Assembly (NCBI GenBank): GCA_019240665.1 | Contig: JAFAXZ010000205.1 | Coordinates: 1 to 35,937 of the forward strand | DNA: 35,937 bases | DNA from: Pseudonocardiales bacterium | GTDB taxonomy: Bacteria; Actinomycetota; Actinomycetes; Mycobacteriales; Pseudonocardiaceae | Reading direction: 5' to 3' | Part shown: positions 18,629-27,100 of the stretch, in pieces | How the letters are laid out: each line of letters begins with the position of its first letter | Numbering within the stretch: the stretch's first letter is position 1 | Position numbers and translations under genes: made by a program | The notes under the pieces: generated by a model | The model's database searches: none | The model's input: the letters and a program-made list of their open reading frames with translations, nothing else | Told to the model about the DNA's origin: nothing

Positions 18629-18682
18629 GGTGGTGCCGGCTGAGGACCGTATCGTCGGCTGGGCGTGGAAGCCGGCGCCACC
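18629..18682. terminator. Inverted repeat between convergent genes
   Basis: GGTGGTGCCGGCT pairs with AGCCGGCGCCACC (one G-T wobble) across a 28-nt loop in the 210-bp gap between the nucleotidyltransferase and the convergent membrane gene. A second 9-bp stem (GCGGCGGCC with GGCCGCCGC, 18737-18773) lies nearer the latter. Both are candidate bidirectional terminators without T-runs. Confidence 0.45.
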
Positions 18683-18817
18683 ATCCGCGCCGTCTCGCTA
18701 GCCGGACGATCCCTCGGATGCACTCTCTTCGGTAGTGCGGCGGCCCCTCCCGGATCACGAGAAAGGCCGCCGCCGTCCCGGCTTCAATCGGTACTCGACT
18801 GCAGCGCCGGACACCCT

Positions 18818-19132
18818 TTACGAGCGTTGCTCCACTACTCTGGCCGCGTCCTGCCGCGCCATCCACTCGGCGACGAAGCTGCCGGCGCCCACGACCAGCG
18901 CAACCGGCCACTCGATAATCTCGACCGCCGCCAACGCCGCCAGACCGCCCAGCCACAACACGCGCTTGGGATCCACGTCGAAACCCTGCGGCAGCGGAAG
19001 GCGGAACCCCGCCAACGCCCGCATGGTCTTCCCCTGCCCGTCGTCCTCTACGTCGGCCTTCGCCCCGCCGCGGGCTGCTGTCGTGGTAGCAGTACCCTTC
19101 GGGCCCTCGTCAGAACCCGGTCGATCAGCCAT
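18818..19132 (-). CDS. Small membrane protein of unknown function
   Basis: This 104-aa protein starts at ATG 19132 behind a strong GGAGGAG. It has a polar, Gly/Ala/Asp-rich N-terminus (1-50), a DPKRVLWLGGLAALAAVEII helix and a second hydrophobic stretch (ALVVGAGSFVAEWMA), consistent with a small two-helix membrane protein. Similar small proteins of unknown function are common in actinomycetes. Between it and jetA (19133-19598) the DNA is less GC-rich and holds no convincing gene; short frames there were not accepted. Confidence 0.7.
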   Translation of the reverse strand: MADRPGSDEGPKGTATTTAARGGAKADVEDDGQGKTMRALAGFRLPLPQGFDVDPKRVLWLGGLAALAAVEIIEWPVALVVGAGSFVAEWMARQDAARVVEQRS

Positions 19133-19586
19133 AACTTCTCCTCCACAGACTCCACTAGCTCCGACTCGGCCCCCTCGCGTCGTTGTCGAGCCGTTCCATC
19201 GGCACTGGTAGTAGGTATACCCAGCGACTTCTCTTTGTAACCCACCGGAAGTTGACCGTTCTTCCCTCGTTTACCGCGATCGCCATAGTCACCCTGGGTA
19301 CGTCGCGGGTCGCTACCGAGCGGCCACCCTCAGCAACCTGATCCGCCGTCACACCGTACGCCGAGCGAACCCCTCGTTGCACTGAGCTGACAGTGGGTGA
19401 GCACCGGCGTGCTCTGCGTCGGCACAGCTAGCTCATCAGCGGCTCGACCATCCACGCCAGCGCAGCAGTGCTGCACCCCACAGCGCCGCAACGAGCTCCT
19501 CCGGGGCGCTCACCGTCGCCAGGGCCACTCAGCGGAGCCGGCCTCGCCGGGTAGCGCACCGAATACTTCAGCCCCCTTGCGGCTAC

Positions 19587-19592
19587 TACCGT
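19587..19592 (+). promoter_or_regulatory. -10 hexamer of jetA (leaderless)
   Basis: TACCGT lies 6 nt before ATG 19599. The same string ACTACCGTGTGCGC recurs at 24064-24077 before the jetA'-'jetB scar, supporting its role as a conserved jet promoter element. Confidence 0.6.
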
Positions 19593-19598
19593 GTGCGC

Positions 19599-21161
19599 AT
19601 GGCGCGTTACCCGCGGTTACCCGTCGAGCTGTTCCGCTTCGCCACCACCGAGCGGGCGGAACTCAACACAGCGGTGCTCTACGCGTTCGGAGCGGCTAAC
19701 GAGCGGTTGGAGACCTGGCTGACCCTGGGCGATGTCGCCGCACGGCTCCAGACCGTCGGCTACTTCGCTCCGCTGACCGACGAGGACCTGATGCCGGTGC
19801 TCGACCAGCTGCGTGAATGGCAGCTCATCGACCGCACCCAGGACCACGCGGCGCACTACTCCACCGCCGAGGACTTCGAGCGCAACAATCTGCGTTATTC
19901 GCTGACCCGACGCGGTGAGGCCGCCCTGGAGGGCTGCTCCCGGGCAGCAGCCGTCCTGGAGGCCACCGGCGCGCTGCAGACAGCCGTGCTCGACGCCATC
20001 GCCGAACGCCTGACCGAGCTCGCCGCGATGCTGACCGACCACAGCGCCACCGACCGCCGGGTGTACAGCACACTGGCCGAACTCGAAGGTCACCTGGAAT
20101 CGCTGGTGGCCGGCGTCAAGCAGTTCAATGGCGAGCTGCAACGGCTGCTGCGCGACGACTCCGGCGCCCTGGACACCTTCCAGGAGGTCAAGCAGGCCAC
20201 CGTCGCATACCTGCAGGAGTTCGTCACCAACCTTGACCACCGGCAGCGCACCATCGCCGCCGCGGTCGCCAGCATCGAGCACCACGGCCTACCTGACCTG
20301 CAGGAACGGGCACTACGTGGCGCCGACCTGCCGGCCCTGCCGGGCACCGACCCGTCCAGGCCGTGGCTGGAGCAGCGGAGGGCGAAATGGGACGGGCTGC
20401 GCGCGTGGTTCCGGCCCGCCGACGGTAGCGCGCCGCGCGCTGCGGCTCTGCAAGACGTCGCCCGCCGCGCGATCGTGGCCCTGATGCGGGTGCTGGAGCG
20501 GCACACCGAGGCGCGTCGCCGGGCCTGCAGCGCGGCGGCCGACTTCCGCGCCTTGGCCCGCGCCTTCGCTGCCTGCCCCACCAGCACCGACGCGCATCAG
20601 CTGGCCGCGGCCGCGTTTGGGCTGTGGCCGGCCCGGCACACCCAGCTCGGCCTGGACGACGAGGATCTGGTGCCCGCCGCCACCGCCTGGGCCGACGCGC
20701 CGCGGGTGCCGGTCTCCCCGCACCTGCGCAGCCGCGGCCGGATCGAGCAGAACTCCCGCACCGCCACCGTCCGCGACGTCCACGAACTACGCCGCGCCCG
20801 CCAGCGCCGCGCCGCCCACGAGCGCGCCGAGCTGGAAGCCGCCTGGGGACGACTGTCCACCGCGGGTCCGGTGCGGCTGTCAAGTCTGTGCGCCCTGGAG
20901 CATCTGGGGATCCTGGAGCACGGGCGCTTCGAGCGGTTGCTCGAACTGCTCGGCCGAGCGCTGAGCGCGCCGCCCGATGTGACCGGCCACCGCCGGGGCA
21001 TGTCCACCGACGGCCGGGTGGAACTGGTGCTGCGAGCTCCCGCCGACGGATCTCGGGCCACTCTGCGCACCCGGAAAGGCGTCTTCAGCGGTCCGGACTA
21101 CATCGTCGACGTTCGGGTGCTGGGCTCGGAGTTGCCGACAGCCGCGGTAGGCGGGTCATGA
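19599..21161 (+). CDS. jetA: Wadjet type II JetA (TIGR02677 / DUF2397)
   Basis: This 520-aa protein belongs to the TIGR02677 family, the kleisin-like subunit of type II Wadjet, an SMC-related complex that recognises and cuts small circular DNA such as plasmids. The N-terminus ARYPRLPVELFRF followed by NTAVLYAFGAANERLETWLT and a winged-helix region is typical of the family. The centre is helical (VYSTLAELEGHLESLVAG) and the C-terminus has DGRVELVLRAPADG. ATG 19599 follows a leaderless-type promoter. Its stop overlaps the jetB start (ATGA), so the two are co-translated. Family call is by motif and by the flanking jetB, jetC and jetD. Confidence 0.92.
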   Translation: MARYPRLPVELFRFATTERAELNTAVLYAFGAANERLETWLTLGDVAARLQTVGYFAPLTDEDLMPVLDQLREWQLIDRTQDHAAHYSTAEDFERNNLRYSLTRRGEAALEGCSRAAAVLEATGALQTAVLDAIAERLTELAAMLTDHSATDRRVYSTLAELEGHLESLVAGVKQFNGELQRLLRDDSGALDTFQEVKQATVAYLQEFVTNLDHRQRTIAAAVASIEHHGLPDLQERALRGADLPALPGTDPSRPWLEQRRAKWDGLRAWFRPADGSAPRAAALQDVARRAIVALMRVLERHTEARRRACSAAADFRALARAFAACPTSTDAHQLAAAAFGLWPARHTQLGLDDEDLVPAATAWADAPRVPVSPHLRSRGRIEQNSRTATVRDVHELRRARQRRAAHERAELEAAWGRLSTAGPVRLSSLCALEHLGILEHGRFERLLELLGRALSAPPDVTGHRRGMSTDGRVELVLRAPADGSRATLRTRKGVFSGPDYIVDVRVLGSELPTAAVGGS

Positions 21162-22360
21162 GCGGCCTCGGGAGCCAGCTGGACCGGATCGAGGCCGAGG
21201 AGACCTCCCGAGCGATCCGGTTGCTGCTGGCCCACCCGCTGCTCACCGTTTCGGCTGACCCGAACGGGTTCGACCTGGTTCGCCGCCGCCGCGACGCGCT
21301 GGCCCGCTGGTTCGAAGAGCATTGCGGCTGGCGGCTGGTTGTCCAGGCCCGTGACGGTTACGCTCGGCTACTCAAGATCCGCCCCGAGATCGACGGCACC
21401 CGGCCGCTGCGCCGGGACCGCAGCACCCGCGCCCCCTTCGACCGTCGCCGCTACACGCTGCTGGCGATTGTCTGCGCTGAGCTGCTGGCCACCCCCGTCA
21501 CCACCATCGGCCTGCTCGCTGACCGGGTCGCGCACGCCACCGCGGCGGAACCGGGCATCGAGTCCTTCCAGACCGCCCGGCGCTCCGAGCGAGCCGCGTT
21601 CGTCGATGCCCTGAAGCTCCTGGAGCGGGCCGGCGCGCTGCGCGCCCTGGACGGCACCGCCGAGTCCTATCTGGACTCCGACACCGCGAAAGTGCTGTTC
21701 CAGGTGGACACGACTTTACTGCTGCGGTTGCTCGCCGCGCCCCAGGCACCGTCCACTGTCAACCTCGATGATCCGACTGTGCTGGCTCTGTTGACGAAGG
21801 AGCCGCGTTACGGGGCCGCACCGGCCGGAGGTGAGGTCTCCGACGCGCAGCGCAACCTGTGGCTGCGGCACAGCATCACCCGGGCGCTGCTCGACGACCC
21901 GGTGGTCTACCGCGACGAACTCACCGAGGCCCAGCTCGGTTACCTCGCCAGTCCCACGGGGCGGCGTCTGATCCGGCAGGCCGCCGAGCAGGCTGGGTTC
22001 GTCCTCGAGGAGCGGGCCGAGGGCTACCTGCTGGTCGATCCCGACGGGCTGGCGACCGACCAGCGTTTTCCCGACGACACGTCGCACCCGAAAATCGCGG
22101 CGCTGGTATTGCTCGATCATCTCGTGGCGGCAGGTACGCCAGTTGCCGACAATGAGCTGGTCCACCGCGCCGTCGCCCTGCTGGAACGATTCCCCAGCTG
22201 GGCGAAGACCTACCGCTCCGAGGAGGGGGCGACCCGGCTCGCCGCCGACGCGGTGGACGTGCTGTGCGCCTTCAAGCTCGCCGCCCGCGAGGAGGGCAGG
22301 GTGCGCGCTCGGCCTGCCGCCGCCCGGTTCGCCGTCGCTACCCCGGTGGTCCAGGAATGA
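21158..22360 (+). CDS. jetB: Wadjet type II JetB (TIGR02678 / DUF2398)
   Basis: This 400-aa TIGR02678 protein is the KITE-like (MukE-type) winged-helix partner of the JetC ATPase. Family features include RAIRLLLAHPLLT, DALARWFEEHCGWRLVVQ, RPFDRRRYTLLAIVCAELL-like spacing (RAPFDRRRYTLLAIVCAELL here) and PKIAALVLLDHLV. The end ARFAVATPVVQE overlaps an ATG (ATGA), the arrangement expected for direct coupling to jetC. Here the coupled frame is only a 16-codon remnant and jetC itself is 1.8 kb away. A near-identical copy of its last 13 codons sits immediately before jetC. Confidence 0.92.
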   Translation: MSGLGSQLDRIEAEETSRAIRLLLAHPLLTVSADPNGFDLVRRRRDALARWFEEHCGWRLVVQARDGYARLLKIRPEIDGTRPLRRDRSTRAPFDRRRYTLLAIVCAELLATPVTTIGLLADRVAHATAAEPGIESFQTARRSERAAFVDALKLLERAGALRALDGTAESYLDSDTAKVLFQVDTTLLLRLLAAPQAPSTVNLDDPTVLALLTKEPRYGAAPAGGEVSDAQRNLWLRHSITRALLDDPVVYRDELTEAQLGYLASPTGRRLIRQAAEQAGFVLEERAEGYLLVDPDGLATDQRFPDDTSHPKIAALVLLDHLVAAGTPVADNELVHRAVALLERFPSWAKTYRSEEGATRLAADAVDVLCAFKLAAREEGRVRARPAAARFAVATPVVQE

Positions 22361-22407
22361 CCGCCGACGTACCACGGCATTCACCCCAGCTCCTTTCTGG
22401 GAGATGA
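22357..22407 (+). pseudogene. Remnant resembling the start of jetC after jetB
   Basis: An ATG overlaps the jetB stop and opens a 16-codon frame, MTADVPRHSPQLLSGR, then stop. The real JetC begins MTITDLPQIHSGRW; start position, MT, the PQ and SGR line up. This suggests jetC once followed jetB here and was deleted. From 22408 to 22492 nothing further is recognisable. The match is short, so confidence is moderate. Confidence 0.5.
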
Positions 22408-22492
22408 ACCGTCAGGGCGCGTCACGACGACTGCCGCCGCGCGCCTTCTGCCGCCATCAGCTCCATTCGGCACCCTGCGCTGCTCACCCTTT

Positions 22493-23266
22493 TCAAGGCA
22501 CGTGATCAGGGCTATCCCTCGACGTCAGTGCGGTCAGTGTGCCGTGCTCGTGACGGCTCGCATCATTCTCGTCGTCCTCGATTCTGATACCCAGGGCGGC
22601 GGCGAGCGTGTACGACAGCGTCACGAGGTCGTGGCTGCGCACGATAGCGCCCTGCCAGCTCGTCACACCGCCGATATCAACGAGCACGCAATGAGAGAAT
22701 CGAGCACCCTCCATATTCGCCTGAGAGAACTGTGCACCGGTCAGATCACAGCCGATGAACTGGGCACCACTGAGGTCGGACTTGATGAAGTCAGTGCCGG
22801 TGAGGTTGCACCGTTCAAACAGCACCGCCACGAAGTCGGTGAAGCGGAAGGAAGAAAGATCCAGCCGCGACTCGGTAAACCGCGCATCGCGGAGCAATCC
22901 GTCAGTCCAGTGAAAACCGGTCATCCGCAGTACGGACAGCTCAGCCCGCACTAACGACGACTTCTCGGCTCGCAGGTTGGCGAGGTTGCTGTTCTCAAAA
23001 ACACAGTCGGTGAAGACTGCTCGGCCGAGCGTCGTGCCGCTGAGGTCTACGTCCTTGAACCGGCACTGCATGAATTCCACTGACTCGGCTGACCGTCCGG
23101 AAAGGTCGATGTCGGCGAAGCTGAGGCTCCGGTGCGTCGCGTCGCTTTCCACATCGTGAGCGGGCAGATCCGCAAAATCAAGAGACGTCGGCTGGAGAGG
23201 GTTCCTCGGCAGCCTGGCTGGAGCGCTTACACCACCGCCGCGACGTGCAGACGAACGACGAGACAT
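22493..23266 (-). CDS. Pentapeptide-repeat protein
   Basis: This 257-aa protein starts at ATG 23266 behind AAGGTGAG. A basic N-terminus (MSRRSSARRGG) is followed from about residue 50 to 215 by tandem pentapeptide repeats of the A(D/N)LXX type, such as FKDVDLSGTTLGRAVFTDC and FIKSDLSGAQFIGCDLTGAQ. These fold as a right-handed square beta-helix. An acidic C-terminus (GIRIEDDENDASRHE) closes the protein. Some family members (MfpA, Qnr) mimic DNA and bind gyrase; most have no known role. It lies antisense between jetB and jetC, so it is cargo within the Wadjet locus. Function here is unknown. Confidence 0.85.
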   Translation of the reverse strand: MSRRSSARRGGGVSAPARLPRNPLQPTSLDFADLPAHDVESDATHRSLSFADIDLSGRSAESVEFMQCRFKDVDLSGTTLGRAVFTDCVFENSNLANLRAEKSSLVRAELSVLRMTGFHWTDGLLRDARFTESRLDLSSFRFTDFVAVLFERCNLTGTDFIKSDLSGAQFIGCDLTGAQFSQANMEGARFSHCVLVDIGGVTSWQGAIVRSHDLVTLSYTLAAALGIRIEDDENDASRHEHGTLTALTSRDSPDHVP

Positions 23267-23276
23267 GATGCTCACC

Positions 23277-23834
23277 TTACGCCTTACAGCATACGCCGGC
23301 CGCGACGGCGTGGGCAATGCCGGTGCGCGGTTTTCTCTGCCAGGTCGCCAAATGGCTCATCCCGCACAACACGATCGCACCCAGTTCGATGTTCTCGGCT
23401 TCGTGTGCCAGCGTACGGGCATCCTCGTAGTAATATTCCGCGCTGGTGAAATCGTGCAGGTCAAACGAGAGCCACCCAGCTTGACGTGAGGCATCGCTCA
23501 GAACCGAGAGCAGCCGCTGCCGAAGATCCGCCGGGCATTCGGGCACCAGGGCACGAGCCAGATTGCGCTGGGCGAGCACGGTGTCGAGCACGCCTTGCGG
23601 GCCGAGCGTGTCGTCCTGCCGCTCGCAGCGCCACAGCACGGCTTTGATGTGTTCGATAGTCTGCGCGTCGACCCGGCCGGGGTTGCTGAGCACCGCAGCG
23701 ACGCGCGCGTGTTCGTCCGGATCCAGGGAGTGGCCGACCGACGCCGCCGTGGTCGCCCAGCTCAGGGTGCGGAGCGTGTCGTGACGCTTCACGGTGTGAG
23801 CCCACCTCGTGAGGAACTGAACGAGCCGAGGGTG
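23277..23834 (-). pseudogene. Truncated XRE-type regulator (HTH missing, C-terminus cut)
   Basis: About 185 codons encode the middle of a known actinomycete regulator family: LRTLSWATTAASVGHSLDPD, EHARVAAVLSNPGRVDAQTI, VLWRCERQDDTLGPQGVLDT, FDLHDFTSAEYYYEDARTLA. The N-terminal helix-turn-helix expected before this is absent; upstream the same frame is Pro-rich non-homologous sequence (a possible ATG at 23897). The C-terminus stops at RTGIAHAVAAGVCCKA, where relatives continue into further repeats. It is therefore truncated at both ends. It lies 10 bp upstream of the pentapeptide gene on the same strand and may once have controlled it. Confidence 0.7.
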
Positions 23835-24065
23835 AGCGAGGTCACGCCCGCGTGCCGTGGGCGGCAGGGGGTCAGGCGTCCCGGCGCTACTCACCATGGG
23901 TGGGTGGGTGGCCGGTGGTGAGCAAGCACCGGTCGGCGGGGGTGAGATGTTCCAGATCGTCGGCGTCGATGAGCTGGGCAGGGGTGCACCCACTGCGGAC
24001 ACCCACCGTGGCGCCGGATCGGGGTCGACCCGGCGGGGCCGCTCCGCATTGTCGGGGGTGGTCAC

Positions 24066-24071
24066 TACCGT
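24066..24071 (+). promoter_or_regulatory. Relict jetA-type -10 hexamer, now upstream of jetC
   Basis: TACCGT within ACTACCGTGTGCGC is identical in context to the jetA promoter at 19585-19598. Here it precedes the scar ORF's GTG (24080) by 8 nt and is the nearest candidate promoter for jetC. Confidence 0.5.
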
Positions 24072-24079
24072 GTGCGCCC

Positions 24080-24154
24080 GTGGCGCGCTATCCCCAGCTA
24101 CCCCTCGAGCTGTCCGCCCGGTTTGCCGTCGCTACCCCGGTGGTGCAGGAATGA
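24080..24154 (+). pseudogene. Chimeric jetA'-'jetB deletion scar
   Basis: A 24-codon frame reads ARYPQLPLELS then ARFAVATPVVQE after its GTG. The first part matches the JetA start (ARYPRLPVELF) and the second is identical to the JetB end (ARFAVATPVVQE). The join falls at an RFA shared by both, so a microhomology deletion of about 2.7 kb is likely. The 3' 40 bp differ from the jetB end at only two positions, while the 5' part is about 80% like jetA. The stop overlaps the jetC ATG (ATGA), so this mini-ORF may now start ribosomes for jetC. Confidence 0.85.
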
Positions 24155-27100
24155 CGATTACGGATTTACCCCAGATCCACAGCGGACGGTGGCGCCCGCA
24201 CCGCGCGGGCATCGTCAACGTCTGGCGCTACCTCGACGAGGTGTTCGGCTTCCATCATGGTCGGCTGCTGCTGCGCGGCGCGAACGGCACCGGCAAGTCC
24301 AAGGCGCTGGAGCTGCTGCTGCCTTACCTGCTCGACGCCAACCTGCGGGCACACCGGCTGTCCACCTTCGGCAGTGACCGGTCCATGCACTGGAACCTGA
24401 TGGGCGATGGCTACCCGGGCGCCACCCGGGTCGGCTACGTGTGGTTGGAGTTCGAACGCACCGATGCCGCGGGCACGCGGCAGTTCTTCACCTGTGGGGC
24501 GCGACTGCAGGCCAGCACCTCCACGACCAGCGTCTCAGCCACCTACTTCACCACCACCCTGCGGGTAGGGCAGCCGCAGGGGCTGCACCTGCTGCCCGGC
24601 GGGCACCCGCTGAGTCGGGCTGAGCTCACCGCCGCGATGGGTAGCCAGGGGCGGGTGTTCGATCAGGCCACGGAGGAGTACCGGACGACGCTGCGAACGA
24701 CGCTATTCAACGGCGTACCGCGGGAGAAGTACGAGGCGCTGATCGTCGCGCTGCTGCAGCTGCGCACGCCGAAACTGTCCGAGCATCTCGACCCCGAGGA
24801 GCTGTCCGGGCTGCTGTCCCGCTCCCTGCCACCAGTCGACGCCGACGACGTCGCCGAGATCGCAGAGGGCTTCGAGCGCCTCGATCGACACGTCGAGCAG
24901 CTGCACGCCTTGGAGGAAGAAGCGAGCGCCGCACGGCGGCTCGCCGACGTCGCCCGCCGCTACGCCCGCCGGGTGCTGCGCGCCGCCGCCGACCGGTTGA
25001 CCAGGTCCACCAGCGCGATGGACAGCGTCGCCCGCCGGGCCCGCGGCAGCGCCACCGCGCTGGCCGACACCGAGGACGAGCTCACCGCCGTGCGCACCGC
25101 CGACGGCGAACTGGCCGGCGAGCACCGCGACCTGACTGCCCGGGCCGAGGGCATCCAGCTCCTGGACGCCTACCAGGAGGGCAAGCAATTGCCCACATTG
25201 CGGACCGACGCAGGCGATGCACGCCGCCGAGCCGAGGGCGCCGCCCGCACCGCGGCGGATGCGGCGCGGATCGCCGGGCAGGACGCCGCAGCGGCCCGAA
25301 CGATGCAGGATGAAGCCGCGGCGGCTACCGAGACGGCCCGGCGGTCCGGGGATCTCGCCGCGGATGCCGCCGAGCTCGCTGGCCGTGCCGCGCTGGTCAC
25401 CCAGCTCGCCGGCACCGAGGATCTGCGCCGGGCCCGAGCGCTCCTCGAGGCGGGCCTGGCCGCCCGGCGCGGTGACATCGAGACGATGCAGCGGGCGCTG
25501 GCCGCGCATGCCGACGCGGTCCGCGACCACGCGGGTGCCGAGCAGCGCCTGGAGACCGCCCGGGAGGAGCACGCCGCCGCACAGCACACCTCCCGGGCAG
25601 CCGCGGCCGCCCACGCCGACGCGGTGACCGCGCTGGCCGAGGAGCTGACCAGCTGGGCCGCGCAGTGCCCGCTGCTGAACCCGAGCCCGCCGCTGAACCC
25701 GAGCCCGCCACCGAACCCGAGCCCGCCACCGAACCCGAGCCCGCCACCGAACCTGAGCCCGCTGCCGAACCTGCCGGCGCTGGCCGAGCTGGCCGCTGAC
25801 GAGCCCGCGGTCACCTCCGCGGTGAATGCCGCCGCCACCGCCGTCCGGGAGGATCTCACCGCACGCCGCACCCGGCTGCAGGCCGACCGGGACACGGTGC
25901 AGGCGCAGCGGGACGGGATCCAGGCCGATCGGGACGCGGTGGCCGCCCAGCGCGACGTGCCCCCACCAGCGCCCTATACCCGTGAGGCCTCCCGAGACGA
26001 CCGCGCCGGGGCGCCACTGTGGCGTGTGGTGGCCTTCACCGACGACCTACCCGAGCGGGACCGAGCCGGTATCGAGGCTGCCTTGGAGGCATCCGGGCTG
26101 CTCGACGCCTGGATACAGCCCGACGGGACGCTGGACGGCGAGCTGCGCGACACCTTCGCCGACGGCACGCTCGGCACCCCGGCGCCCGGCGGGTCACTGC
26201 GCGATGTGCTCGTCGCCGAACCCGATTCCCCCGTCGCCGCGGACCGGATCGAGCGGCTGCTCACCGCTGTCGCGCACGGCGGTGACGAGGCGTTCGACCA
26301 CCCGGCGGCGGTCGGTGCCGACGGCCGCTGGCGGCTGGGTGTCACGCACGGCCGGATGACCAAACCGGAACCCGCCTACATCGGCGCGGCCGCCCGGGAA
26401 CGCGCCCGCACCCGCCGGCTCGCTGAGCTTGACGAGCAGCTCCACGCGCTGGATACCCAGCTCAGTGGGCTGGACCAGGCGCTGGAGGAGGTCGAGCAGC
26501 GCCGGGCCCAGCTCGCCGCCGAGCTCGCCGCCCGTCCCAGCCACGAGCCGGTCCGCGCCGCGGGCCGCGCCTGGGATCAGGCGCAAGCCCGCGAAGCGGC
26601 CCGCGCTGACGCCGTCGCTGGGGCGGTGGCCGAGACCGAGCAGCTCGGGAAGCAGGTCCGGGTCCGCGACCGGGCGGTACGCCAGCGCGCCGCCGAGCTG
26701 TCCCTGCCGGCCACTCCCGAGGCGCTCCAGGACTATCGTGATGCGCTCGGCGCATTCGGCACCGCCGCCCGCGGCTGGTTGGACGACCGGGCGAGCGCCA
26801 CCGGGCTCACCGAGCGTGCGGCCCTGGTGACCGAACAGGCTGACCGCTCCGCCACCCAGGCGCAGGCAGCCGCGACCCAGGCCCACGAGCTGGCCGACAC
26901 CGCGGCTCGCCTGCGGTCCCGGTTGGACGCGGTCGAGGCCTCGGTCGGGGTCGCGTTCCAGCAGCTCGACGCCCAGCTGCGGCAGATCACCGACCGGATC
27001 GACGTGATCGAGGGCGAGCGATCCACGCTGCGGAACCGCGAGCTGGACCTGCGTGAGCGCATCGGTGGCCTGCGCGAGCAACGCGACGCCGACGCACGTG

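Noticed and set aside
19155-19382. 75-codon minus-strand frame upstream of the small membrane gene
   Set aside because: No recognised motif; an internal ATG at about 19286 has a fair AGGGTGA but the product is short and basic. Not enough to call a gene.
23857-24150. N-terminal extension of jetC by about 98 residues
   Set aside because: The extension is low-complexity, not JetC-like, and runs through the promoter and the jetA'-'jetB scar; the ATG at 24151 overlaps the scar stop as jetB-jetC pairs do.
25675-25776. Tandem repeats as a CRISPR array
   Set aside because: Units are contiguous without spacers, in frame within jetC, and encode a Pro-rich linker. The same applies to the grpE repeats.
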